This document shows, piece by piece, positions 44,101 to 55,800 of a stretch of DNA of 64,000 bases. The notes beneath the pieces are model-generated. The model worked only from the letters and a program-made list of their open reading frames with translations, was not told where the DNA came from and ran no database searches. Each line of letters opens with the position of its first letter. The first letter of the stretch is position 1. The stretch lies in contig CP034984.1 in the NCBI GenBank assembly GCA_004026145.2, positions 13,986,041 to 14,050,040 of the forward strand. The letters run 5' to 3'. Both the position numbers and the translations under genes were made by a program. This stretch comes from Takifugu bimaculatus. Its lineage: Eukaryota > Chordata > Actinopteri > Tetraodontiformes > Tetraodontidae.

Positions 44101-47100
44101 CATGAGTCACGTGAAGGAAACAAAAAACAGGTGTAAAACACAGCGGCAACAATTAAAACAGTGATCTGGTGTCTCAGGTCACGTGGCGTCCTGGGGTCTC
44201 ACCTGTGCTGCACTCCTGACACAGCAATTTGTCCTCGAGCTCCATCATGCCCAGACACTGGAGGTGAAACATCCCACAACACTGACCTTCGCAGGGCACC
44301 AGGTCTTCACCGGCCGTCTCACAGGACTGGAGGAAGGAAGGAAAAGGGATCAGCAACGTGTTGGGAAGCTGCCAGGATGTGAGCGATTCCACGACGCCGA
44401 CCTACCTGGCAGACGAACTCTTTCTTACGTTCTCCCTTCTTGGTGCCGTCCAGGCTGTCGATGGGCGAGTCTGGACGCTCTTCGCCCCCAGAGACCTGCA
44501 GCAGAAACAGCAAATGATCCCAGATGTTCTGAAGCCATCGCCAGGGATCTGGCGGGTCTCCTGGTGGACCTCAGGCTGCAGTGGGCTCCTGTAGCTCACC
44601 TCAGGATCGGGACACGGCGACCGTCTCCTCTTCTTGGCCTTGGAGGCTGCAGCCTGGTTCTCTCCATCCTGTCTCCTTTTCCTCTTGCGCTTTGGTTTCT
44701 CTGCGTTTTGATCATCTGAGAAAAGCAGGAGTGGATTCCAAAGATCATCAAGCAGCTTAACAGGATGTGATCTGTTCAGAGACAAGACGATCTACCAGTG
44801 AGGAGTTCGGCTGCTTTTTTCTCTTGCTTCTGGGTTCCTGTCACGTCTTTCTCTGGTTTATTTCTTCTCCTCTTTTTGCTGCTTTCCTCCGAGGAGCCGA
44901 CCTGAAGACGTTAACAGGTTATTTGGATGAGAAGTGAGAGCAGCCGCTCGTCAAGGACTTTCGATCTCACCTCTTTTTCTGCCTCTTTATTGATTTTGCG
45001 CCTCTTTTTGAGGCCCGGACCTTTGACTGCTGCCTCGCCACTCAGTGGCCTCTCAGGGGACGTTTTGGGATCTTGCTCAGCTACGATCAAAGGAGGAGAA
45101 AAAGGTCAAAATCCCCAAGAACTATTTTTCATTTCAGAGATTCTGGAATAGAAACACCACCTGCAGAATCCGTCCTCTGCTTAGCGGCAATATTTTTCTT
45201 TTGCCTTTTCTTGACACCTTGACCTGAACAGACACAAATGAAGCAGATTTACCCCCCGCCCCCCTCCTGCCTGAGGGGTGCCTGCTGACCTTTAACCCCC
45301 CCCACTAACCTGTAACTGAGAAGGACTCTGGAGCGTCTTCTGTTGGACGACTCTGCGCCGTTTTACGCTTTTTCTTCACAGGATCTGAACTGTTTTCCGC
45401 TGCAGACTTTTTTCTCCTCACTGTTTTTTTGGCTGACCGAGTCTGTTCGGACCCTTTTATTTCCTGGGACGTGTCGGCTTGTGCTTCCGCTGCAGAACTA
45501 AGAGGATCCTACAAAAACAACAGGCACAGCGTGGCTGAGGTCGGGCAGGCTCTGACCTAAAGGACCCGATGTGACCACGCTCTTCTCACCTGGCTCTCTG
45601 CGGGGGGATGAAGCATTTCTTTGGAAGAAACGGCGCCCTTCATCTCGGCTGAAGTGCTGTTGGAGAACTGAGCCGTGAGATCTCCCAGAGGATCTGCTGG
45701 CTGTGAAGGGAGATCTGGCTGCGCCCTGAACTCGGGGTCACGATCCAAGCTGGCTTCTGGTTTCAGCTTCTCCATGATGTGGGGGTTCAGGCGAGGCCCT
45801 TTGTCGTCGTAGAGGAACAGGAAGTTTGCCATGCGCTCCTCCACCGGCATGTTGAGGGCCTCTTTGGCTTGAATAATTCCCATATTCCACTGAGCCCTGA
45901 ACTTACGGGGGACCGAGGGAGCCATCTGCACAACAGAGAACAATAATTGTCCGTCTGAGGCCACAACAACACTCGGGACAGGTGCAAATGAGCCTGTTGG
46001 CAACACCAGTTGGAAAACGTCTGGCGTGCATTGAGACCGTCCCAGACCTGGACTGTGTCCGACAGCAGAGGACGGAGGGGACGCACCTTCTTGTGGGCGC
46101 TGCGTGATGCTGGCGGCTTCTTGCACTGACACAGGTCGTGGTACTGATCCTCTCCTGTGAAGGGCACCGTGTTCTTCTCAAAGACGTAGCCTCTCTCAGG
46201 TGCATCTCCAAAATACTGCACATGGTAGAGGACGCCCGTCTTGCTGCTGGAGGCTGCAGGATGAAAGACACAGACACAAAAGGTGTTCCGGTTAAACGGG
46301 CCATGGGAAGAACTCACTCAACCCCTGCAGGCTGAAACGGCACCTTTCTGTTTCTGTTTGAAGTGACTGTTGAAGTTGGGGTCTGTGGTCACCATGCAAG
46401 GCCACCAGGGGTACCCCGACACCTTTGTCCACACCAGATCCCCAACAGAGAGTGCGGTCAGCAGAGGAGACTCTTTGTGTTTGGCCTCCGGCTTGAGATC
46501 AGGCTGCAGAAGAGAAAGACTTTATGTTACAGCCTTTTACGCGGTAGAATGATTAGAATTTTAACGGGGTCCAATCCAACATGTTTGGACCCAGAGTCAC
46601 GTTTTCTTCATCTTAATATTCAAGATTTCTAAAAATTCTTATACCAACAGGCAAATTTAAAGGATGAAATGTTAATTAGATGCAAAAGAGAGGCAAACCT
46701 CGCCGACGGCTCCACTTGCATCTTTAGCATTTACGCTGTGGAGCGGCTCTGCCGGGACGGGAGCGGGCCTGAGGCTGGCCTGCGGCTTCTCTTTGTGTGG
46801 CCTCCCCCTCCTTTTCTTCGCATCCTCCCTCTTCTCCGGTGTACGTACAGTACTTTCCGTGGTCGTGGCCAAACTGGTCCCATTAACAGAGCTTGGTTGG
46901 AAGGGGGGCTGCTGTGTGACCACCTGAGGAACAGTGACCTTCAGCTCAGGTTCACTGTGGGAGCTGCAGTTGTGCTGGTGGGTCCCGTTTGTGGTGGGAA
47001 CTTCAGCGCTCTTGAGCAACGGCTGCTCTGGAGTGGAGAGTTTAGGAAGCGTGTCCTGGTCCCCGTTCAGCACAAGGGAGGTGAGGTCTTTGAGCCTCTC

Positions 47101-47319
47101 GTGGCTGTGGTTACCGTGACTGTGGCTGGCCATCTTCTGGAGGACGCTGTCCTGTAGCGTGGCAGCGAGATGAGCGGCGGCTTTGTCCATTAGCATAGAA
47201 TGGTCGCTGCTCATGTCTCCTCCATTCTTTCGCACGCTGAGGGGCTCTGGTAGCTGCTTCATGCTGACGGGGTTGGCTGGTTCAGGCATCGAAGGCAGGG
47301 AGCTCCCTTTGCTGTCCAT
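41127..47319 (-). CDS. nsd2: Histone-lysine N-methyltransferase NSD2 (WHSC1)
   Basis: NSD2 dimethylates H3K36 on nucleosomes. Coding exons (minus): 46699-47319, 46344-46503, 46087-46253, 45590-45925, 45310-45508, 45161-45223, 44971-45080, 44796-44901, 44600-44715, 44406-44495, 44203-44326, 43863-44063, 43612-43791, 43370-43526, 43092-43294, 42887-42990, 42537-42806, 42333-42449, 41996-42137, 41814-41920, 41537-41735, 41127-41416; about 1353 residues, close to human (1365). Domains: PWWP1 near 218-310 (VWTKVSGYPWWPCMV), basic linker, PHD fingers near 655-870 (FVCQSCETAGEDLVPCEG, CCESCPAAFHPDCLNI), PWWP2 near 868-940 (WWPAEIHHPRN), AWS near 990-1045, SET near 1045-1180 (GELIDEEECRARI, FMNHSCQPNCETQKW, ELTFNYNLDCLGN), and a C-terminal PHD (DECFRCGDGGQLVLCD). 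No HMG box is seen. The last AWS cysteine of the NSD family is Asp here. NSD3 is the alternative; head-to-head letm1 favours nsd2. Confidence 0.93.
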
Positions 47320-49547
47320 CCCATCGAAGCCCCTCAAAGCTCAGCGAGCTGCAGAGAACAAGAAACTTGGTTTTAACATGATGCATCAAACAAAATGGTG
47401 CTCGTTCCATAACTATAAGGATGAGGAAACAAAAGACCTGTTGAGCCTCAAAGTTTTTACATAAACACTAAGTGTAACTAACAAAAAGTGGGACGATCAA
47501 TGCAGATTCTTTGGTCTATTCGAGCAGCAAAGTTTGCACCGTGCAGGAAATCTCTGGCGGCGACGTTTTAAACCTGCCTTTCCTGTTGAAACCCCTCAGC
47601 TAGCGGCTAATGGTGACGAGCAGGTAGGAACCAGGTAGAAACCAGGCCGGACCCAGGTAGGAGGCAGGCAGGACCCACCGCCGCATGTCCGGCGACCTGC
47701 GCCGCGTCACCGCAGCATCACCGGCGAGAAACCCGCGGAAAAGGAAGCAGCTGATGGAGCCCGAGTAGCGATAATGGGCTGCGAATATCTGGGGCAATTA
47801 AGCGCTTTGCATTTCAATTAGATGCGATAACGCTACTTTGTGATTCAAGGGGAAAAGTGATCTCAGGGCAATTAGTTGGTACTTGTTTTAATTAGCGCAG
47901 GGGGAAATGAACACAAAGCGAACCGTTAACTTTCATCGACACAAACTAATCGCACAACTTGTTGAATGAAATTCGCAGGCGCCGCAGCTTCAAACAGCGT
48001 TTAAGCGTTCGCGTCGGGCCCCGACTACCACCTGGACCACAAGCCACGATGGGGCGAATCCCACATTTCCACGTACAAACACTCGGCATTACCGTGCAAC
48101 GGCGCGTCAGTCAGCCATTACACATCGTTCCAGTAAATAGACCCAGCCGCCACCCGAGCTGTGCCTCACGCACTAGCTAACAGTGCGGGGTAGAGACACA
48201 AAAGCGGCGGAGCTCCACGGCTACGCCGCCGGACGGTTGTCACGGCGTGTAGCCGGGGCTGGGGCACTATCCGCGACCCACGGGCGCCATGACACCCAAC
48301 TCCGAAAGCGACCCGTGTTGGCTAAAGCTGCCCAGCCGAGAGCACTCCGGGCTGCGTTAGCACCGCAAGCTAGCCCGCTAGCTAGCAGCTACTCCCAAGC
48401 TAAAATGGATGGTCGACCCAGAACAAGTGAACAGCCGCCGGCTAGATTCTTCGGCGAAGACGCCAAAGTTAACGACAGTTTCTGCGTAGTTACCTGCCGG
48501 TTCTCCGCTCGGTTGTTAAAGGGAAACAAGGCTCGCATTCATCCTGCGTTGCGAAGGACTTTCATTCAAGTCGAGCCGAACGCTTGCGGGAAACTCAAAC
48601 TGTCCGGTCGACCAGCGCGAAAAATACTGACTTCCGATTGGTTGGGAGCGGAGAGCAGCTCCAACCGGCCCTTTCAAAAAAAACCCGAGCTGGAAGCGGC
48701 TCCGTCCCGGGGCGTCCCCGGCGGCCGCGTCGTGTGGGAACGCTGCTATTATTAGTGGAAGGACAAATGTAATGAAGTGGACATCTTGTTGTTGGATTGA
48801 CAGCCTCGCTGCTGCTTTTTTATTTTCTCAAAAATATCATAAAACTCACCCCTAAACTTGTGCGTCCATTTCTCTGGTTGATAACAAGAACAGCAACCTG
48901 GCATTTGTTCTTTTTAAATACCAACATATAGAGTAAATGTAATCCTAAACTTAAATAATTACTGAGGGAATTGAGGAAAACTACCACCAACATCCGCTAG
49001 AACCTCGCCTTTCACAATAAAACACCGTTTTTGTCCATCCAGCCGTCAGTTTTCTGCTGTCACGTTTTCCCCAACCGAGCCCGTTTATAATATTCACCTT
49101 AATATTAAAATATTGGTTGATTGGAGGTGTTAAATATTATTTACACATTTTTTAGACCCCAAAACTACGGAAGCGGGGGATCTTATAAATCATTAATACT
49201 TCTCAATCCTCTTTTCTTTTGTAGTCGAAATGAGCCGACGTGCTTTTAATTTGTAAACCTTCTCTCGGAAGTGACGCCATCGCATTGACGTCACTTCGGA
49301 ACCTGGCCCGGTTAGCTGTCGCAGACGGAAAGGACACAACATGGAGCAAAATTTCGCCATCTACAGTTGTTAGTTCTTTGTTGCCCGTCGGTAACCTGCG
49401 TGGATTTAGCCGTTCCTGCGTCCCGGTCCGTGTAGCCACTTTCGGGGCGACGTCTAAATCAGAATAATCGGGTTCTAGCTTAGCCGGCTTGCTAGCTCGC
49501 TACTGATCTGTGACTGTAAAGGGAACATTTCCGTAGAAAGATCCCGC
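47320..49547. other. nsd2 5' region and nsd2-letm1 shared upstream region
   Basis: Contains the nsd2 start-exon leader (exon top near 47348), a first intron, and a CpG-rich stretch at about 48180-48740 that is probably the nsd2 promoter. 48780-49200 is AT-rich. 49230-49540 is the letm1 promoter. A homeodomain-motif-rich stretch lies at 47770-47905. Confidence 0.55.
49268..49297. promoter_or_regulatory. Inverted ETS/CRE composite sites in the letm1 promoter
   Basis: GAAGTGACG at 49268-49276 is mirrored by CGTCACTTC at 49289-49297. The right arm contains a full CRE palindrome TGACGTCA (49286-49293), and the left arm extends to CGGAAGTGACG, a well-known ETS/CRE composite. It lies about 260 bp upstream of the letm1 start codon, consistent with a CpG promoter. 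Function is inferred. Confidence 0.55.
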
Positions 49548-49808
49548 ATGGCGTTAATCCTGTTTACCAGGTCCAGGGCACCTTTGATAAAAACCTCCAG
49601 ATCTTTGAAGAACGAATTCAAAAAAGGTAAGTTTTACTACGCATTAGTGTCATTGGGGAACCTCCCCGTAGAACTTGGTTGAGCCTGTTTCTGTTTCTGT
49701 TGGCGATTCACGCCGCAACTGTATGGTTATTCGTTTGTTTCGGTATTGGTTTAAGTTTTGCTGCTGGTAATTTGACAGGATGTCTGTTTTATCTGTCCCC
49801 CTTCCCCC

Positions 49809-49876
<68 letters not shown>

Positions 49877-52800
49877 GTGTTTACAATGGCTGATGGTTGT
49901 GACAGAGAATTGAGATGTAGAAAGGGCTGATTTGAAAGAGGCTTTACTTTCTGATTACTACAACGTTTGTACGTTTAATGTGTGTGTGTGTGCGCGTGTG
50001 CGCGCACTGGTGACCAGTCTAACGTGTATTCCTACCTCTGGCCCATTGAGTGCTGGGATGGACTCCTGAACCTCCCTGAAACCTGGTTAGGAACAAGTGG
50101 CAGCTCCCAGACGTTGGAGTTGTTTTTCTTCTTTTAGCTTTATTTTTACTTTGTTGTCCGTTATCAAAAGCGGAACTCTTGATTTTGGTCGATTGCATTG
50201 GTTTTCTCCCACATGTCTTATCATTGCCAACCAAAATAACCCTTAAAATGCGCATGCTAGGCTTTGATTCCAGCAATAAAGCAATCCCATAATTGTTGGT
50301 GTTGTGTAAACTAATATGCAGTGGCGGGAAGTGGGCCTGGGTCAGACGAGGACGGTTCCTGTCACCACATGTTGGTGATACGTAACATCGGCTGCTATCA
50401 GACAGCTTCAGACTGCTGCTTTAGGAACCGCTCTTATAAATAGAAGAGTGGGTGACGAAGAGTTGTTCTGTGCTGGACGGAGTGAGAAGGTTCTGTTGGC
50501 TCCCAGCCCAGGTTGTCTAACAAACCGCTGGGTGTCCACGGGGGGAAGGTCAGTGCCTGTTGAGCTCTGGTGTCCTGGAGATGCAGATTCAGGAAGTCAA
50601 GATTTCATGTGACACTACAGGATTAAACGCACCGTTACTGGGCTGTGAGCACATGTGGGATGGCGCCTTCTTACTGGCCGTTCTAGCTGTTAACTGGAAA
50701 AAAGTTCACTACTCTCCCAGATTTGCAAGAAGGTGAATTTCTAAAAAATATTGGTGAATTTTTCCCTCTTTTAATTATGATTTCAGGGCTTTTCCTCCTC
50801 TCTGCTGCAGCTGACCCAGGGGAGGCGACCCAGAAATGTGGGGGTTTGTGGGTCCTGTTGTCACAGGACCTGTTTGACCTTTGGCCTCCACATCAAAGCC
50901 AAGCTGTTGAAAAGTTTCGACTGCTTGTCGTGAAACCGGAGCGTTTTAGCTTCAGGCCCGGTTAAATGTGCCGCCAGGTCAGGGAGGAGTGGGCCGCCAA
51001 CCTCGAGCCGTCTGCCCCGAGGGCACTTTGGTGTCATGTGATGCGTCTCGGGCCTATTTGCTGATCCGTCGGCGTTTGAGGAATATTCCTCGCCTTCGCT
51101 GCTGGCTGTGAGCCACATGACTGTCTCATGTCTCGGCACGACCGGGTCGAGGCCCTTCGGCGTCGGATCGGACCTCGCCCCAGGAAAGACCTTTAGGAGG
51201 CATTTGCATGTAGACGCACGATTCTAATCAGGTGGCGAATGATTGACTCGTGTGAGTCACGTTGGGAAGATCCCAGCGTGACCCAACCATCCTCACGGGC
51301 GCGGAGAGAACGTCCACAGCCGAGTGAAGCTCTTCCCAGCTGGAGGGGAACAGGAAAAATCCAGGATTTTCCTTTGTCACAGTTGGGGAAAATGCTTCCA
51401 GTGAACTCTGGGATGTTCAACCAGCCCTTACTGGATTCATTCCAGCCGGACACGTGAAAGCCAGTGTGTGGGCGTGTCTGGGGGCGTGGCCACACCCCAT
51501 CCTCTCTAACGATTGGCTGGGATGGTTCCTGAGCTCTGGTCTCTCTTCCAGGCCCCTCATCAACATGGTGGTGATATGGGGGGGTGGGGTGGGGGGGGCA
51601 GCAGCCCCACCGCTGGCCTCCCTGTGTGAAGATGCAGGAGTATAAAGACAAGAATGTTGTGCTCTCAAAAGACATTTAAAATAAAGAAAAGTGGTTTACA
51701 GAGTCTGGTAGGAGGTCATTGCGCAACTCTTAAACTCGTATCAGGAAATCAAAGTTTTCTACTCTCAGCGTCATTTCACCACAGCACTGTTTTTTTTTTT
51801 TCTTCTTCATTTCAGGGAAACTACAAGATGGTGCCTGCCTGAACTGCACAGTGCTCAGAGTCAGCAGCCACAGGTAAGACAGTTATGTGCTGGGATTATT
51901 CCACCTCTGCAGAGTGCTAACGTGTTTGTGTCTCACATCCAGAGTTTGGAATATTTGTGTCACTTTGTAGCATTGCAAATTACCTTTGTAGTTTATAGCC
52001 TCTTTAAGAGAAGGTTTTGGGATACGTTTGAACTTTTTCAGTCTCTTTCTTGACCTCAGAATTTCTGTTTTAAGCAACGTTTCGGTTGAACAGCAGTTTT
52101 CTGACGCTCTCTGTGGCCTCCTCAGAGCTGATGGACTCCAACTTGGAAGCCTCGCTCATGTCTCCTCCTGCGGTCCTGCTCTCCCGCTGTCGGATGTGGC
52201 CCAGCTGGACTCACAACGACCCCGCTGTGCTTTGTTTTTGGGGGCCTCCCCTTCAGTGTTCTCTGCCATCACAGCAGGGACGCAGTGGACAATAGCACGA
52301 CCACAGGACATCCGGGGGATCAGGTGGATACACACCTCCAGGAGGAGATGGGACGACTCCAAGGTGGAGAAGTCTCTGCGCTCCTTGAAGGACAAAACAA
52401 AGAAGCTGGAGGAAGGAGGCCCGGTGTACAGCCCCACACTGGACGCGGAGCCCATCAGGAGGACGCTGGGACAGAGGGTGATCGATGAAATAAAGCACTA
52501 CTACCACGGCTTCAGGCTGCTCTGGATCGACACCACGATTGCCGGGCGGATGCTGTGGAGGGTGCTGAACGGTCACCCCCTGTCCCGCCGCGAGAGGAGA
52601 CAGGTGAGCGGCAGAATCTCGCCGTCAGAGAGATATTTGGAAAAGCTGCTGTCTGAAGGCGCCGACTGTCAAACCCGAATGTTTCCGCAGGTTTACAGAT
52701 AAGCAGGATGAGTTGGGAGATTAGAGCTGGCTGCACAGCGCTTTACTCTGAAAGGCTGTTCTAAAAGGATGTTTAATCCGCAGCATCTCAGAGCTAATGG

Positions 52801-55800
52801 GATTAATTACAGGACCAGGCTGCATGCTGAGTGTTTACACACCACACACACTCTGCAGACCGCACTGCCTGTTTAACCCGCTTTAGGAGACACTTTAACC
52901 GTTGACTCTTTGATTACAAAGTGTCCTGAGCTAATTGCGCGTCCATTGAGTGTTTTTTGTTGACACGTTGCCTATGGAGCACTTTTAAAACTCAGATATT
53001 CCTCCTAATGTCAGTGTTTATATAGTGTTCATATCTTGCCCAACACGTGGGTGTAATAACGTTAGCACCAGTTGGCTAGCTAGGTTCAATCCCTCACCCC
53101 CTTCCAGAATTGGCTGGCTGTCGTCATCTGAGTGATCTGCTGCTCTCGATCCATCCAAGGTGAGCGGGTCAGCCGGGGCCACTCTTCCCGTCACCGTGAC
53201 CCCACTGATACCGTCTTAGTGGCCTTTATTGGCAGGTAGTAAACGCTCCGGCTGAAGCGTGAAAGTCTGAGAGCTGAATGCTCCTCCGCTGTCCTCAGCT
53301 CGGAATGTTTCCACGTGATAATCGCTAAAAACAGACCGGCCAGACTAAGAGTATTGAGAAAGGGACCAGATGACCAGGTTCATGAGCGTCGGACCAAAGC
53401 TTTCCCACCAGAGAACACAACAGATTCCTGCTCAGGTGTAATTTGATGCCAGGACTTTAGACGGAGCTGCTGGCATTTCTGCAATGCAGCCCGACGGGTC
53501 AGGCTGGTGATGGTTCTGGATGGCTTCTTCGTAGAGACGTGAAGCAGGATGGAACTCGTCACCTTTTACATCACCTCATAATGTCGAGGGAAATTTCCCG
53601 CTGACCTTGTCCGGCTCGATTCCGGCACAAATTAGCGACGACATTAGTGTAACATGAGATTAGCGTTTTGTGTTGTATCCAGTTTTGTGTGCTTGAAAAC
53701 CTTTTTCCATTCGGCACACACTGAGCCCCATAGCGTGATCATGCTAACTGGTGTGAAGACTTGGCTGGTCACCCCCCCCCATTCTGAGCCCACACCTCCT
53801 TTCAGATGCAGCTGACTCCCTGAGCCCATCTCCTGTCCTTTCAGTTTGACCTGCACTGGTTTGGCCTCCCTAAGCTTTCCCTTTCATATTAACTGAGAAT
53901 GCCAAGACCCTCATTTAGGGCTTCCTCTCTTTTTTAAAATGGGTTGCCCCCCCTCCTCCTCGTGCCCTTTTGATGTGGAACCATGGGTGATGATATACAT
54001 GTCAATGGGCCAGCGGACAAAGGCCTCTTTCACCCATGCTGGCCTAATTCCATCACCCAGTGACTCCACAGGTGGAGAGGGCCAAGAAACCAGGGCTGGT
54101 GTTTTTGACTGGTTTTGTGGATGGAGGGATTGTGTCCTGGGACGGAGGTAAGCCAAAGCTGGACACCTACACAATGGCGCTAACTGGTGTCAAACCAGTA
54201 CCGCTACGGTCCAGCAGTGTTTGGGTCTGTGTTGAACAAATGTGCTTGTTGTTGACTCAAGTTGGTGAGTTTTGAGCCTCGTACGTTCACTTTGGTTTGA
54301 GTTTCCATGCAAATGGTGACACAGGGTGAGAAGTGCTGACTATTGAAACTGTTGTGACAGGGTTGTGCAGGCCGATTGTACAAGGAAACAAAGGAAGTTG
54401 ATGTAAACATACATGATCCTGTCGGCTTTAGCTCCCACTGATGCTCCCTGCTGGCCAACGGGAGTAATACACCTGTATTATGTACACCTGTGTCACTTGT
54501 GATTAACATTTAATATGAAAGGTTATTTGTAGACCCGCCAGCATGACACAAAGTGTGCATGTGTGAGTGATGCTTTGATTAAACCGTCTTTCTTTCCCAG
54601 TTTCTCAGAACGTGTGCCGATGTCTTCAGACTTCTGCCCTTCCTGGTGTTCATCATCGTCCCCTTCATGGAGTTCCTGCTTCCTGTGGCGCTGAAACTCT
54701 TCCCCAACATGCTGCCGTCCACCTTCGAGACGCAGTCAAAGAAGGTAGAACTGACACTAAAAGATAAGACAAATTAAAGATGAGGATTCTTTTGTGGCGC
54801 CAACGCAAGGCAGTGAGCAGAATAACTGCCGTATGTTTGATCCTTCCAGGAGGAGCGGTTGAAAGCAGAGCTGAGAGTCAAACTGGAGATGGCCAAGTTC
54901 TTGCAGGACACCATTGAGGAGATCGCACTGCGAAACAAGGCCGCGCAGAGTAACGCCACAGAAGAGTTCTCCACCTTCTTCCAGAAGGTTTGTGTCTATG
55001 GAGGGAAAGGACTCGTCGCCATACTGCCCCCTGGTGGTTAAATGGCTGAATTGTCTCTACGTTCATATCGTTATTTTCTTTTTACGTTGTAAGAAAAAGA
55101 GCACTCCTGTTGTCTCTCTACATCACTGCCAATGTGCGAGATTCTCGGTCGCCCACAGTGATTTTACACCTTCATTTTTCTTTAGATCCGGGACTCTGGT
55201 GAACGTCCCAGCAATGAGCAGATCATCAAATTCTCCAAGCTGTTCGAGGACGAGCTGACGCTGGACAACCTCACCCGGCCTCAGCTGGTGGCCCTCTGCC
55301 GCCTCCTGGAGCTCCAGTCCATCGGCACCAACAACTTCCTGCCGCTTCCAGCTCATCATGAAGCTGAGGGCCATCCGAGCAGACGACAAGGTGCGAATCT
55401 CAGCGATCACTGGCGTCCATGGTGCCGCTGACCTTTGTGACCCTTCATGACCTGGAGGCTCTGTGTTCAGCTGATTGCAGAGGAAGGTGTGGAGAGTCTG
55501 AACGTGAACGAGATTCAGGCAGCCTGTCGGGTCCGAGGGATGAGAGCGCTGGGCGTCACGGAGGAACGACTGAGAGAGCAGCTCAGCCAGGTAACCACGG
55601 CAACCAGAGGCTGTTTTCCACATTGGACTCCTTCCCCTTGCGTTTTGCGTCCCTTGGATGGTTGAACGTGTCTCTGTGTATCTGGTAGTGGCTGGAGCTC
55701 CACCTGAACCAGCAGATCCCCACCTCCCTGCTCCTGCTGTCTCGAGCCATGTACCTCCCGGACACGCTGTCCCCCGCCGACCAGCTGAAGACCACGCTGC

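Noticed and set aside
52156..52576. Overlapping open frames on the minus strand inside letm1 exon 3
   Set aside because: Antisense shadows of the 478-bp letm1 exon, whose sense protein is clearly LETM1.
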